DNA from: Christiangramia sabulilitoris
GTDB taxonomy: Bacteria > Bacteroidota > Bacteroidia > Flavobacteriales > Flavobacteriaceae
DNA: 64,000 nt
Reading direction: 5' to 3'
Assembly: GCF_007050985.1 (NCBI RefSeq)
Contig: NZ_VHSF01000001.1
Location: 992,001-1,056,000, forward strand
Position numbers and translations under genes: made by a program. A model generated the notes under the pieces. The model worked only from the letters and a program-made list of their open reading frames with translations. It was not told the origin of the DNA and made no database searches. The stretch's first letter is position 1. Each line of letters begins with the position of its first letter. Shown one piece after another: positions 41,460 through 50,036 of this stretch.

Positions 41460-42290
41460 CACTTCGACAGCGCTCAGTAAGACATTTCGCTGTCATTCAG
41501 AGCGAAAAGACGTGTAATGAAGATTCTGAACAAAAGAAATTCAGTTAGCAGAGATTCTTCACTATGTTCAGAATGACAAAAGGTTGAAAAGAGAAAATGG
41601 CAAGAAAAAGAAATTTGCAGAGCAAGAAAGGTTTCGGTACTCAAGCACACTTCGACTGCGCTCAGTGTGACATTCGGCTGTCATTCAGAGCGAAAAGAAA
41701 TGCAGCGAAGAATCTGAACAAAAGAAATTCAGTTAGCAGAGATTCTTCATTACGTTCAGATGGACAAAAGGTGAAATGAGAAAATAACCAGCAAAAGAGA
41801 TTTCTACCTTTGGTCGAAATGACATAAAATTTCAGAGCATGAGAGGTTTCGGTACTCAAGCACACTTCGACTATGCGCAGTGTGACATTTCGCTGTCATT
41901 CAGAGCGAAAAGAAGTGCAGCGAAGAATCTAAACAAAAGAAAATCAGTTAGCAGAGATTTTTCACTATGTTCAGAATGACAAAAGATTGAAAAGAGAAAC
42001 TGACAGGAAAAAGAAATTTGCAGAGCAAGAGAGGTTTCAGTACTCAAACACACTTCGACTGCGCTCAGTGTGACATTTCGATGTCATTCAAAACGAAAAG
42101 ACGTGTATTGAAGATTCTGAACAAAAAAATTCAGTTAGCAGAGATTCTTCCCTACGTTCAGAATGACCAAAAGTTGAACAGTAAAATAACAAGAATAAAA
42201 GATTTCTCCTTTTGGTCGATATGACAAAAGCGGGACGTCACCCTGAACTCGTTTCAGGGTCCTAAAAGATGCTAAAACAAGTTCAGCATA
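41460..42290. repeat. Tandem array of ~190-215-bp palindromic repeat units
   Basis: Units beginning CTTCGAC start at 41462, 41650, 41865 and 42053 (spacings 188, 215, 188 bp). Each contains a CTTCGACTGCGCTCAGTGTGAC-like arm, then TGTCATTCAGAGCG...GCGAAGAATCT and AGAGATTCTTCACTA...GTTCAGAATGACAAAA, which pair into one long imperfect hairpin. The end also has CACCCTGAACTCGTTTCA and GATGCTAAAACAAGTTCAGC modules. Open frames reading HFDCAQCD or STETS here are artefacts of the repeats. Confidence 0.9.
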
Positions 42291-42315
42291 ATTAATTGAT
42301 AATATTCAAGAAAAA

Positions 42316-43875
42316 TTAAACCTGAGCATACTTCTTCGCGATCGCATCTACGCAGTTGATCCCGTCGATCGCTGCAGAAATAATACCACCGGCGTAACCG
42401 GCACCTTCACCACACGGATAAAGTCCTTCTATTTGAACATGTTCGAGAGTTTCAGGATTACGCGGAATCAGGACCGGTGAGGACGTTCTGCTTTCCGGAG
42501 CATGCAGCACCGCATCGTTGGTATAATAGCCTTTAAGTTTTTTCCCGAATTGCACAAAAGCTTTGCGTAAACGACGGGCGATAAGATCTGGTAATACTTT
42601 ATTGAGATCAACGCTTACGATACCCGGCTGGTAGGAAGTTCTGGGGAAATCCTTAGAAACCTTACCTTCTACGAAATCCTTCATTCGCTGCGCCGGAACC
42701 TGTTGAGTTTTCCCCGCAGCTTCCCAGCATTTCCTTTCCACTTCTTTCTGAAAATCCAGGCATACAAAAGGATCGTCGGGCCTGAAATTGGGAAGATCTG
42801 AAGGTTCGATACTCACTACAATACCCGAGTTGGAATATGGATTATTACGCTTGCTTGGGCTCCAGCCATTGGTTACCACTTCTTCCTGTTCTGTCGCACA
42901 TGGAGCGATAATTCCTCCGGGGCACATACAGAATGAGTAAACTCCCATTCCTTCAACCTGCTCCACCAGACTATAGGAAGCCGGTGGTAAATATGGATTC
43001 TCATCATCCCCATGATACTGTATATGATCTATAAGCTTTTGCTGGTGCTCAATTCGCACCCCTAATGCAAATGGTTTCGCTTCGATCTTAATTTTCTTAT
43101 CATGTAACAGGTAAAAAATATCCCGCGCAGAATGTCCTGTAGCCAGGATCACCTCATCAAACGAATACCATTTTTCAGCATTGATCTCTATGGCTTCTAT
43201 TCGATCCTTATTAAGTTTAAAGTCGGTAAGTTTTGCATTGAAATGCACCTCCCCACCTGCCTCGATCACTGCTTCCCGCATCGCGGTAATGATCTTTGGA
43301 AGTTTATTAGTACCAATATGTGGATGTGCATCCACCAGAATATCGGGATCGGCACCAAATTCTACAAACCACTCCAGGGCTTTCAATACGTTACCTCTTT
43401 TTTTAGATCGCGTATATAGTTTCCCATCTGAATAAGTCCCTGCTCCACCTTCACCAAAACAATAATTAGATTCGGGATTCACGATTTGCTCCTTATTGAT
43501 CTTTGCCAGATCAAACCTTCGGGATCTCACATCTTTACCGCGTTCAAAAACAATAGGTTTCAGGCCTGCTTCAACAGCCCGCAGTGCCGCATACAACCCG
43601 GCAGGGCCGGCACCGATTATGGCAATTTTTTTTGAATCAGTAACATTTTGTGGTACGAAAGTGGGGATTAAAACTTTTTCTTCCCCGTTTTTCCATATCT
43701 CGATCTGCAGATTCAGTCGCACTGGTTTTTTACGTGCATCAATAGAGCGTTTCCTGATTCTCCAGTCGCTAATATCATCCTTACGAATATTTGATTTCTG
43801 CACTACCCTGTTCAATAACAGATGACGATCTTCTATCTCATGGGGCAGGGCCGTGATTTGTACCAATGTGCTCAT
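42316..43875 (-). CDS. FAD-dependent dehydrogenase (COG2509 type)
   Basis: A 519-residue flavoprotein. After an N-terminal domain of about 80 residues lies the FAD-binding motif GAGPAGLYAALRAVEAG (from residue 88), then GGAGTYSDGKLYTR, an ATGHSARD-type loop (EVILATGHSARDIFYLL) and the C-terminal GLYPCGEGAGYAGGIISAAIDG. The pattern fits COG2509, predicted FAD/NAD(P)-dependent oxidoreductases whose substrate is not known. The TATCTTTG promoter box on the minus strand ends 6 bp before the ATG, so the message may be leaderless or nearly so. Confidence 0.85.
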   Translation of the reverse strand: MSTLVQITALPHEIEDRHLLLNRVVQKSNIRKDDISDWRIRKRSIDARKKPVRLNLQIEIWKNGEEKVLIPTFVPQNVTDSKKIAIIGAGPAGLYAALRAVEAGLKPIVFERGKDVRSRRFDLAKINKEQIVNPESNYCFGEGGAGTYSDGKLYTRSKKRGNVLKALEWFVEFGADPDILVDAHPHIGTNKLPKIITAMREAVIEAGGEVHFNAKLTDFKLNKDRIEAIEINAEKWYSFDEVILATGHSARDIFYLLHDKKIKIEAKPFALGVRIEHQQKLIDHIQYHGDDENPYLPPASYSLVEQVEGMGVYSFCMCPGGIIAPCATEQEEVVTNGWSPSKRNNPYSNSGIVVSIEPSDLPNFRPDDPFVCLDFQKEVERKCWEAAGKTQQVPAQRMKDFVEGKVSKDFPRTSYQPGIVSVDLNKVLPDLIARRLRKAFVQFGKKLKGYYTNDAVLHAPESRTSSPVLIPRNPETLEHVQIEGLYPCGEGAGYAGGIISAAIDGINCVDAIAKKYAQV

Positions 43876-43880
43876 GGGCG

Positions 43881-43888
43881 CAAAGATA
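43881..43888 (-). promoter_or_regulatory. Promoter box of the FAD dehydrogenase gene
   Basis: TATCTTTG on the minus strand is an exact TAnnTTTG match; only GCGCC... and about 5 nt separate it from the ATG at 43875. Confidence 0.55.
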
Positions 43889-43962
43889 ATATCTAATTAT
43901 TTTAGAAAATAAATTGTCATAAGGATTAAAAAGTCTCTTCGCCTCCAAATATTCTAGAATCC

Positions 43963-43970
43963 TATATTTG
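43963..43970 (+). promoter_or_regulatory. Promoter box of the retropepsin-like gene
   Basis: TATATTTG matches TAnnTTTG, 13 bp before the ATG at 43983. Confidence 0.5.
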
Positions 43971-43982
43971 TAAATAAAAAAA

Positions 43983-44417
43983 ATGACCTTAAAAAAGCTG
44001 TTAGAAGAAAAAGGCTATCATCGAATCAAGATGAAATTCACAAAAACCAATCATTTGGAATTAGTCGCAAAGATCAATGACATAGAGGGTAATTTTATTT
44101 TAGATACCGGTGCCTCAAGCACCTGTGTGGGGATAGACGCCATAGAGCATTTTGACCTGTTATCTGAAGACAGTGATATTAAAGCTGCCGGAGCAGGAGC
44201 TACTAATATGCTTACCCAGGTTTCTCAAAAAAATACGCTGCAGATCAACGACTGGAAAAAGAAAAAAGTGGATCTGGTTCTATTTGACCTTAAACATGTA
44301 AACGAAGCTCTTGTAAATCATAAGGCGGAGAAAGTTCATGGCATTATCGGAGCAGACATCCTCAAGAAAGGAAAAGCAATTATAGATTATAAAAACAGAA
44401 CGTTATTTTTAAAATAA
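43983..44417 (+). CDS. Retropepsin-like aspartic protease family protein
   Basis: A 144-residue single-domain protein with the aspartyl-protease signature FILDTGASST (Asp41-Thr-Gly), a retropepsin-type arrangement in which two subunits would form the active site. Later segments VHGIIGADILKKGKAIIDY and NRTLFL match the second hydrophobic-Gly-Ala-Asp motif of bacterial clan AA peptidases. No signal peptide is seen. Substrate unknown. It has its own promoter box and a small GGGG/CCCC hairpin overlapping its stop codon. Confidence 0.8.
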   Translation: MTLKKLLEEKGYHRIKMKFTKTNHLELVAKINDIEGNFILDTGASSTCVGIDAIEHFDLLSEDSDIKAAGAGATNMLTQVSQKNTLQINDWKKKKVDLVLFDLKHVNEALVNHKAEKVHGIIGADILKKGKAIIDYKNRTLFLK

Positions 44418-44654
44418 GGGGAAAAATCCCCTTGGCGTATAGCATGATTAGAATTAGGTTTGGGGAAACCAACCAAAAAATTCTGATATCAAAGCTAAAT
44501 TACTCTCTCAATCACTCATTGTCCTTCTAGCTATACTAGTCTTTTTTACTTTAGCACTTAATGTAACCCGTTTGTTAGTTTTGTTTTAATTTTTGTTAGC
44601 ATAAAAAAGGGGTCCGCTTTGCGAACCCCTTTTTTATTGAATATTAGTTGCCCT
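44416..44654. other. Intergenic region with two hairpins, including the odhB terminator
   Basis: AAGGGGA-AAAA-TCCCCTT (44416-44433) overlaps the stop codon of the retropepsin gene and may end its transcript, though no T run follows. AAAAAAGGGGTCCGC-TTT-GCGAACCCCTTTTTT (44603-44636) is a strong bidirectional terminator for the odhA-odhB operon on the minus strand. Nothing else recognisable lies between. Confidence 0.75.
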
Positions 44655-45929
44655 CTACAATTCCAGAGCTCTTTTTACATCATTACCCATCAATAATTCT
44701 TCCGGATTCTCCAGTGCTTCTTTTACGGCAACCAGGAAACCTACAGATTCCTTACCGTCAATGATTCTATGGTCATATGATAAAGCCACATACATGATTG
44801 GTCTTATCTCTACATGACCATCAATCGCTACCGGTCTCTCCACGATATTGTGCATTCCTAGGATCGCACTTTGTGGGGGGTTGATAATTGGTGTTGAAAG
44901 CATGGAGCCAAATACACCACCGTTGGTGATAGTAAAAGTACCTCCTGTCATTTCGTCTACAGTGATCTTGCCATCACGCGCTCTAAGAGCTAGACGTTTT
45001 ACCTCAGCCTCGACACCGCGAAAACTTAAGTTTTCCGCATTTCTTATTACCGGAACAGTAAGACCTTTTGGACCTGAAACTGCAATACTAATATCCTTAT
45101 AATCATAGCTAACCATATAATCTCCATCGATCATAGAGTTCACTGCAGGATATTCATTTAAAGCACGAATTACGGCCAGTGTGAAGAAAGACATAAACCC
45201 AAGGCTCACCCCGTGTTTATCTTTAAATTCTTCCTTGTATTTTTTTCTTAATTCAAAAATTGGAGACATATCTACTTCGTTAAAAGTAGTAAGCATGGCT
45301 GTATCGTTCTTTGCACTTACCAATCGCTCGGCAAGCTTACGACGAAACATAGACATTTTCTTCTTCTCTTCTCCCCTGGATCCTGTACCCGGTGTACCCA
45401 TTGAAGCTTTAGCTTCCACGGCATCCTCTTTAGTTACACGACCATCTCTTCCAGATCCTTTTACGTCTTTAGAGTCAATTCCTTTTTCATCAAGAATTTT
45501 TTTGGCCGCAGGTGAAGGACTTCCTGTAGCATAAGTATCCTGTTTTTGCTTGGGAGTACTTGATTTTGAAGGCTCTTCTGTTTTAGCATCAGCTTTTTCA
45601 CTATCCTTCTTATCTTTAGTTTCCTCCTGACGTTCTTTTTCTTCCTCTTCAGCAGGTTTATCTTCTGAAGTGTCTCCACTACCAGGTTTCTTAGCTTCGG
45701 TATCTATAAGGCAAACAACCTCACCAACTTCAACTACATCGCCTTCTTCAGCCTTAAGGGTGATAATACCACTGGCTTCTGCCGGAAGTTCCAGAGTTGC
45801 TTTATCGCTGTCTACTTCGGCTACCGCCTGATCTTTTTCAACGTAATCCCCGTCTTCTACCAGCCACTGGGCTATTTCCACTTCAGTGATGGATTCCCCG
45901 GGTGAAGGGACTTTCATTTCTAAGGCCAT
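44655..45929 (-). CDS. odhB: 2-oxoglutarate dehydrogenase E2 (dihydrolipoamide succinyltransferase)
   Basis: E2 core of the 2-oxoglutarate dehydrogenase complex of the citric acid cycle, moving the succinyl group to CoA. The 424 residues show a lipoyl domain (1-75) with lipoyl-Lys43 in [14 protein letters not shown], an acidic Lys/Glu linker, a peripheral-subunit-binding domain ([18 protein letters not shown]), and the catalytic domain ending [16 protein letters not shown] with the active His near 387 and Asp near 391. It lies 45 bp after odhA and they form an operon; the E3 component is not nearby. The gene ends at a strong terminator. Confidence 0.96.
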   Translation of the reverse strand: MALEMKVPSPGESITEVEIAQWLVEDGDYVEKDQAVAEVDSDKATLELPAEASGIITLKAEEGDVVEVGEVVCLIDTEAKKPGSGDTSEDKPAEEEEKERQEETKDKKDSEKADAKTEEPSKSSTPKQKQDTYATGSPSPAAKKILDEKGIDSKDVKGSGRDGRVTKEDAVEAKASMGTPGTGSRGEEKKKMSMFRRKLAERLVSAKNDTAMLTTFNEVDMSPIFELRKKYKEEFKDKHGVSLGFMSFFTLAVIRALNEYPAVNSMIDGDYMVSYDYKDISIAVSGPKGLTVPVIRNAENLSFRGVEAEVKRLALRARDGKITVDEMTGGTFTITNGGVFGSMLSTPIINPPQSAILGMHNIVERPVAIDGHVEIRPIMYVALSYDHRIIDGKESVGFLVAVKEALENPEELLMGNDVKRALEL

Positions 45930-45974
45930 GATTTTTATCTATTTAGTCTCCTGAAATTACAGGAAAATTGATTC

Positions 45975-48755
45975 TTAATTATTTTCTTCTTCTTTTAAAT
46001 TCTTATCAAAAACACTGTTGATCACTCGTTCGTGCCTTTTCTTGAAACGTACTGAACTTCCTGCAGCAGGCGAACCATAAAATTTACGGCTGCATACCCT
46101 GAAGTTTCGGGATTCATGAAAATGCAATAGTAAATGGGCATAAGCACCCATATTGCGAGGCTCTTCCTGAGCCCAGACTACATCATCAGCATTTTTATAT
46201 TTTTCCATCATATCTCTCATCTCTGAGGATGGTAATGGAAATAATTGTTCAATACGCACCAGGGCAACATCATCACGATCATTCTCTTCCTTAAATTTCA
46301 GAAGATCATAGTAGAATTTACCAGTACAAAAAACAAGTGTTTTTACATGATCAACTTTTGCCTCAGCATCATCTATAAGTGGCTGGAAGCTCCCAGTCGC
46401 AAATTCCTCTTTAGTAGAAATCACCTTCGGATGGCGCAATAAACTTTTAGGCGTGAAAATGATCAATGGCTTTCTAAATTCAGCCTTCATTTGTCTTCTT
46501 AAAATATGGAACATGTTGGCCGGCGTGGTAACATCTGCCACATACATATTGTCCTTCGCACAAAGCTGAAGGAATCGCTCCATCCTTCCTGATGAATGCT
46601 CTGCACCCTGGCCTTCGTAACCATGAGGCAGCAACATTACCAGACCATTCTGTAATTTCCACTTATCTTCCGCAGCAGAAATATACTGGTCTATCATGAT
46701 CTGTGCTCCATTCACAAAATCTCCAAACTGAGCTTCCCAGATCGTCAGAGTGGTTGGACTGGCCATGGCATAACCATAATCAAAACCAACAACCCCGTAT
46801 TCTGAAAGAAGAGAGTTATAAATAAAGAAATCTCCGTCTCTCTCTTTTATATTATTATGAAGAATGATCTCTTCCTCGCTGTCTTCAACCTTAACCACGG
46901 CATGACGGTGAGAGAAAGTTCCTCTTTCCACATCCTGCCCGGTGATCCTGATGTTATATCCTTCAGCCATTAAAGAACCATAAGCAAGATGCTCGGCCAT
47001 AGACCAGTCCAGCTTATTATCCTCAAAATACATTTTCTTACGGCCGTCTATGATCTTCTGGATCTTTCTCATGAATTTTTTACCCTCGGGTAATTGAGAA
47101 ATCGCTTCGGCTACTTTATCAAGTTTATCAATGTCGAAAGTAGTTTCTACGTTCTCCATCATAAAATCCTCCTGCACATTCTGGAAGCCATCCCATTCAT
47201 CCTGCATAAAAGGAGTAATCCTCGTGGTTTCCTCTTTTCTGGAGTCTTCCAGTTTTTCTTCAAGAGCAGATTTATAGGTATCTTCCAGCTTCTGCAGATA
47301 TTCGTCATCTGCAACACCTTCTTTTTTCAACTTTTCAAAGTAAATATCACGGGCATTTTCATGCTTCGAGATCGCTTTATAAAGTTTTGGCTGGGTAAAT
47401 CTTGGTTCATCTCCTTCATTATGGCCGTATTTTCTGTAGCCGAGAAGATCGATGAAAACGTCCCTTTTAAATTTCATCCTGAAATCCAGTGCAAAAAGTA
47501 TGGCATGTACAACTGCTTCAGCATCGTCTGCATTCACATGCAATACCGGGGAAAGCGTCACCTTCCCAACATCTGTACAATAAGTTGAACTTCTTGCATC
47601 AAGATAATTTGTGGTAAAACCAATCTGGTTATTTACCACAATATGTATAGTCCCACCGGTTTCATAACCTTCCAGCTGGGCCATCTGTACTAATTCATAT
47701 ACCAGACCCTGCCCTGCGATGGCTGCATCTCCATGAACGAGAATAGGTAATACTTTTGAATTATCCCTATTATAACGTCTGTCCTGTTTTGCCCTGGTAA
47801 TCCCCTCTACTACCGCTCCCACTGTTTCCAGGTGAGAAGGGTTCGGGGCAATATTTATATTTATTTCCTTGCCCGTATCTGTAGTACGGCATGAAGTCCA
47901 TCCAAGGTGATATTTTACATCTCCGTCAAAAATATCCTGTTCGTAATCTTTTCCGTCAAATTCACTAAAAATATCCTTGGCATTTTTTCCGAAGATATTA
48001 GTTAACGTATTCAGTCTACCACGGTGAGCCATCCCCATTACGAATTCTTCCACTCCTAATTCGGCAGCTTTTTCGATCAGCGCATCAAGTGCAGGGATCA
48101 AACTCTCTCCACCTTCCAGTGAAAATCGCTTCTGTCCAACATATTTGGTGTGAAGGAATGATTCAAAAGAAACTGCTTCATTCAGTTTCTTTAGAATTTG
48201 TTTTTTCTGAGCTTCATCAAATTTTGGATGATTCTCATTTATATTCAGCTTGTCCTGTATCCACTGGATTTCCTCTGGTTTACGAATATACATATACTCG
48301 ATCCCGATAGATTCACAGTAGATCCTTTCCAGGTGTCTTATGATTTCCTTGAGTGTGGTTGGTCCTATCCCAAGAATATCTCCCGCGTTGAACGTAGTAT
48401 TAAGATCACTTTCTTCCAGCCCGAAATTTGAAATCTCGAGAGTAGGGGTATATTTTCTACGCTCTCTAACCGGGTTGGTTTTGGTAAATAAATGCCCTCG
48501 GGTACGATAACCATCAATAAGACGAATTACCTGGAATTCTTTTACAACGTGTGTCGGTATCTCCCCTTCTGAAAAATCTACAGGAGCTTCACGCATTATT
48601 TCCTCTGAAAGGCCATTTTCCTGCATTCCAAAGTCAAATCCCTGGAAGAAAGCCCTCCAACTGGGCTCCACGCTATCGGGATGTTTTAAGTATTGATCGT
48701 AAAGTTCTGCGAAATATGCAGTATGAGCAGCATTTAGAAATGAAAATCTATCCAT
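45975..48755 (-). CDS. odhA: 2-oxoglutarate dehydrogenase E1
   Basis: Thiamine diphosphate-dependent E1 of the 2-oxoglutarate dehydrogenase complex; decarboxylates 2-oxoglutarate and succinylates E2. The 926 residues include the short N-terminal segment binding E2 (FLNAAHTAYFAELYDQYLKH), VMGMAHRGRLNTLTNIFGK, the cofactor motif GDAAIAGQGLVYE...NNQIGFTT, and C-terminal LLPHGYEGQGAEHSSGRMER. No acyltransferase domain is fused to it. It is the first gene of the operon, with odhB 45 bp downstream. The promoter box TATTTTTG is about 41 bp upstream. Confidence 0.97.
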   Translation of the reverse strand: MDRFSFLNAAHTAYFAELYDQYLKHPDSVEPSWRAFFQGFDFGMQENGLSEEIMREAPVDFSEGEIPTHVVKEFQVIRLIDGYRTRGHLFTKTNPVRERRKYTPTLEISNFGLEESDLNTTFNAGDILGIGPTTLKEIIRHLERIYCESIGIEYMYIRKPEEIQWIQDKLNINENHPKFDEAQKKQILKKLNEAVSFESFLHTKYVGQKRFSLEGGESLIPALDALIEKAAELGVEEFVMGMAHRGRLNTLTNIFGKNAKDIFSEFDGKDYEQDIFDGDVKYHLGWTSCRTTDTGKEININIAPNPSHLETVGAVVEGITRAKQDRRYNRDNSKVLPILVHGDAAIAGQGLVYELVQMAQLEGYETGGTIHIVVNNQIGFTTNYLDARSSTYCTDVGKVTLSPVLHVNADDAEAVVHAILFALDFRMKFKRDVFIDLLGYRKYGHNEGDEPRFTQPKLYKAISKHENARDIYFEKLKKEGVADDEYLQKLEDTYKSALEEKLEDSRKEETTRITPFMQDEWDGFQNVQEDFMMENVETTFDIDKLDKVAEAISQLPEGKKFMRKIQKIIDGRKKMYFEDNKLDWSMAEHLAYGSLMAEGYNIRITGQDVERGTFSHRHAVVKVEDSEEEIILHNNIKERDGDFFIYNSLLSEYGVVGFDYGYAMASPTTLTIWEAQFGDFVNGAQIMIDQYISAAEDKWKLQNGLVMLLPHGYEGQGAEHSSGRMERFLQLCAKDNMYVADVTTPANMFHILRRQMKAEFRKPLIIFTPKSLLRHPKVISTKEEFATGSFQPLIDDAEAKVDHVKTLVFCTGKFYYDLLKFKEENDRDDVALVRIEQLFPLPSSEMRDMMEKYKNADDVVWAQEEPRNMGAYAHLLLHFHESRNFRVCSRKFYGSPAAGSSVRFKKRHERVINSVFDKNLKEEENN

Positions 48756-48761
48756 AGAATT

Positions 48762-48804
48762 GAAACAAATGTTTCTTTTTGTTTATAAAAACATAGCAAA
48801 AATA
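48762..48804 (-). promoter_or_regulatory. odhA promoter box and leader palindrome
   Basis: TATTTTTG on the minus strand at 48797-48804 is an exact TAnnTTTG box. The leader contains GAAACA-AA-TGTTTC (48762-48775), a 6-bp palindrome right before the start codon. Confidence 0.5.
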
Positions 48805-48889
48805 CAATTTTTAAGAAAAACAGCTTGCAGGCATTATGATAATTCTCTATTGGATTATAGGAAATTTAACAATACCTGAATTTGAAGCA

Positions 48890-48908
48890 ATAACTAACTG
48901 TTAGTTAT
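48890..48908. repeat. Perfect 19-bp palindrome before the polyprenyl synthetase stop
   Basis: ATAACTAAC-T-GTTAGTTAT has two perfect 9-bp arms with a one-base centre. It is just downstream of the polyprenyl synthetase gene and about 85 bp upstream of the odhA promoter. Its AT-richness and lack of a T run argue against a terminator; a protein-binding site is more plausible. Confidence 0.6.
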
Positions 48909-48921
48909 GAAGTTGTAAAAG

Positions 48922-49896
48922 TTACACCTGTCTCTCCATAAGCATTTGCCCGAAACTGCGCAGAGGTTCTTTGCGATCTTCGGCCAATTCAATTTTATCC
49001 AGGATCTCGAATGCCTTATCGGTATAATTCTCTATTTCCTTCCGGGTAAGTTCCGCTGCCCCGCTACTTTCGAACAGTGCTTTTACTGCCTCGATCTTTC
49101 CGGAATTGTCTAATGGGGAAATACTGTATAAATGTTCCAGCTGCCGGGCCTCACCTGGACTGGCAAGTTCCAGCGTCTTTAAATAGAGAAAGGTCTTTTT
49201 GTTTTCAATAATATCACCACCGGGTTGTTTACCGAATGTTTCCGGATCTCCAAAGGCATCCAGATAGTCATCCTGAAGTTGAAAAGCAATTCCCAGCAAC
49301 CTTCCGTATTGGTAAATGGCATCTTTACATGCCGGCGAAGTTTCTGCGACAATCGCTCCCATTTGCAGTGAAGCTCCCACCAAAACGGCAGTTTTATATT
49401 CGATCATTAACAGGTAATCTTCGATACTAACATCATCCCGGGTTTCAAAATCTATATCATATTGCTGACCCTCACAAACCTGTATCGCCGTCTTGGTAAA
49501 TAATTTGGATAATTCCTTGAACATTTCACCTTCGTAACTTTCAAAAAGCTGATAGGCATTGATCAACATAGCATCTCCTGAAAGGATTCCGGTATTAATA
49601 TCCCATTTTTCATGAACGGTCTCCTTCCCTCTTCGAATAGGGGCATCATCCATGATATCATCATGAACCAAAGAAAAATTATGAAAGATCTCAATAGCCA
49701 GAGCCGCATCAAGTGCCTTTCTATAATCGCAGTCAAAAATTTCTGTTGCCATTAACACTAGTACCGGCCTTAACCTTTTCCCACCTTGTTCAAGTATATA
49801 AACCATAGGCTCATAAAGATTAGCAGGCTCCTGTACTTTAATCTTTTCGTGCAGATAATCGATTATCGCTTCTCTATACTGGGAAATGGCAAGCAT
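48922..49896 (-). CDS. Polyprenyl diphosphate synthase
   Basis: A 324-residue trans-prenyltransferase making linear isoprenyl diphosphates. The first aspartate-rich motif is DDIMDD at 79-84 (after IEIFHNFSLVH, before APIRRG); the second is FQLQDDYLDAFGD. The GGKRLRP substrate loop is at 38-44. Chain length cannot be settled from sequence: it could supply farnesyl-, geranylgeranyl- or longer products for quinones. It is transcribed alone; the short hairpin TACCA-TAAT-TGGTA (49921-49934) lies just upstream. Confidence 0.88.
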   Translation of the reverse strand: MLAISQYREAIIDYLHEKIKVQEPANLYEPMVYILEQGGKRLRPVLVLMATEIFDCDYRKALDAALAIEIFHNFSLVHDDIMDDAPIRRGKETVHEKWDINTGILSGDAMLINAYQLFESYEGEMFKELSKLFTKTAIQVCEGQQYDIDFETRDDVSIEDYLLMIEYKTAVLVGASLQMGAIVAETSPACKDAIYQYGRLLGIAFQLQDDYLDAFGDPETFGKQPGGDIIENKKTFLYLKTLELASPGEARQLEHLYSISPLDNSGKIEAVKALFESSGAAELTRKEIENYTDKAFEILDKIELAEDRKEPLRSFGQMLMERQV

Positions 49897-49975
49897 GTAC
49901 TTAGAAATTTTTCGCTAAAATACCATAATTGGTAGTATTTCAAATTTTAAGCGGATGTTAAATAAATCTGAAACT

Positions 49976-50007
49976 ATGGAAACTTTTATTGTTTTTAAAG
50001 TTTCCAT
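49976..50007. promoter_or_regulatory. Inverted-repeat operator of the tetR-efflux operon
   Basis: ATGGAAACTTT (49976-49986) and AAAGTTTCCAT (49997-50007) are perfect 11-bp inverted repeats around a 10-bp spacer. The -33 TTG of the promoter falls within the spacer, and the right arm ends 5 bp before the -7 box. Size and position match a TetR-type operator for autoregulation. Confidence 0.8.
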
Positions 50008-50019
50008 GACCTAATTTTG
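49989..50019 (+). promoter_or_regulatory. Promoter of the tetR-tolC-RND operon
   Basis: TTG (49989-49991), a 20-nt spacer and TAATTTTG (50012-50019) make a complete Bacteroidota -33/-7 promoter. The TetR start codon is 18 bp downstream. Confidence 0.75.
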
Positions 50020-50036
50020 CCAGAAATTTTCTGCCA

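Noticed and set aside
41597-42224. Four small open reading frames in the 41.5-42.2 kb array
   Set aside because: All are translations of the tandem repeat on both strands; their residues repeat (STETS, HFDCAQCD) with the array period.
29659-42290. The repeat arrays as CRISPR arrays
   Set aside because: Units are 188-245 bp, are internally palindromic, have no constant short repeat with unique ~30-bp spacers, and no cas genes are present.
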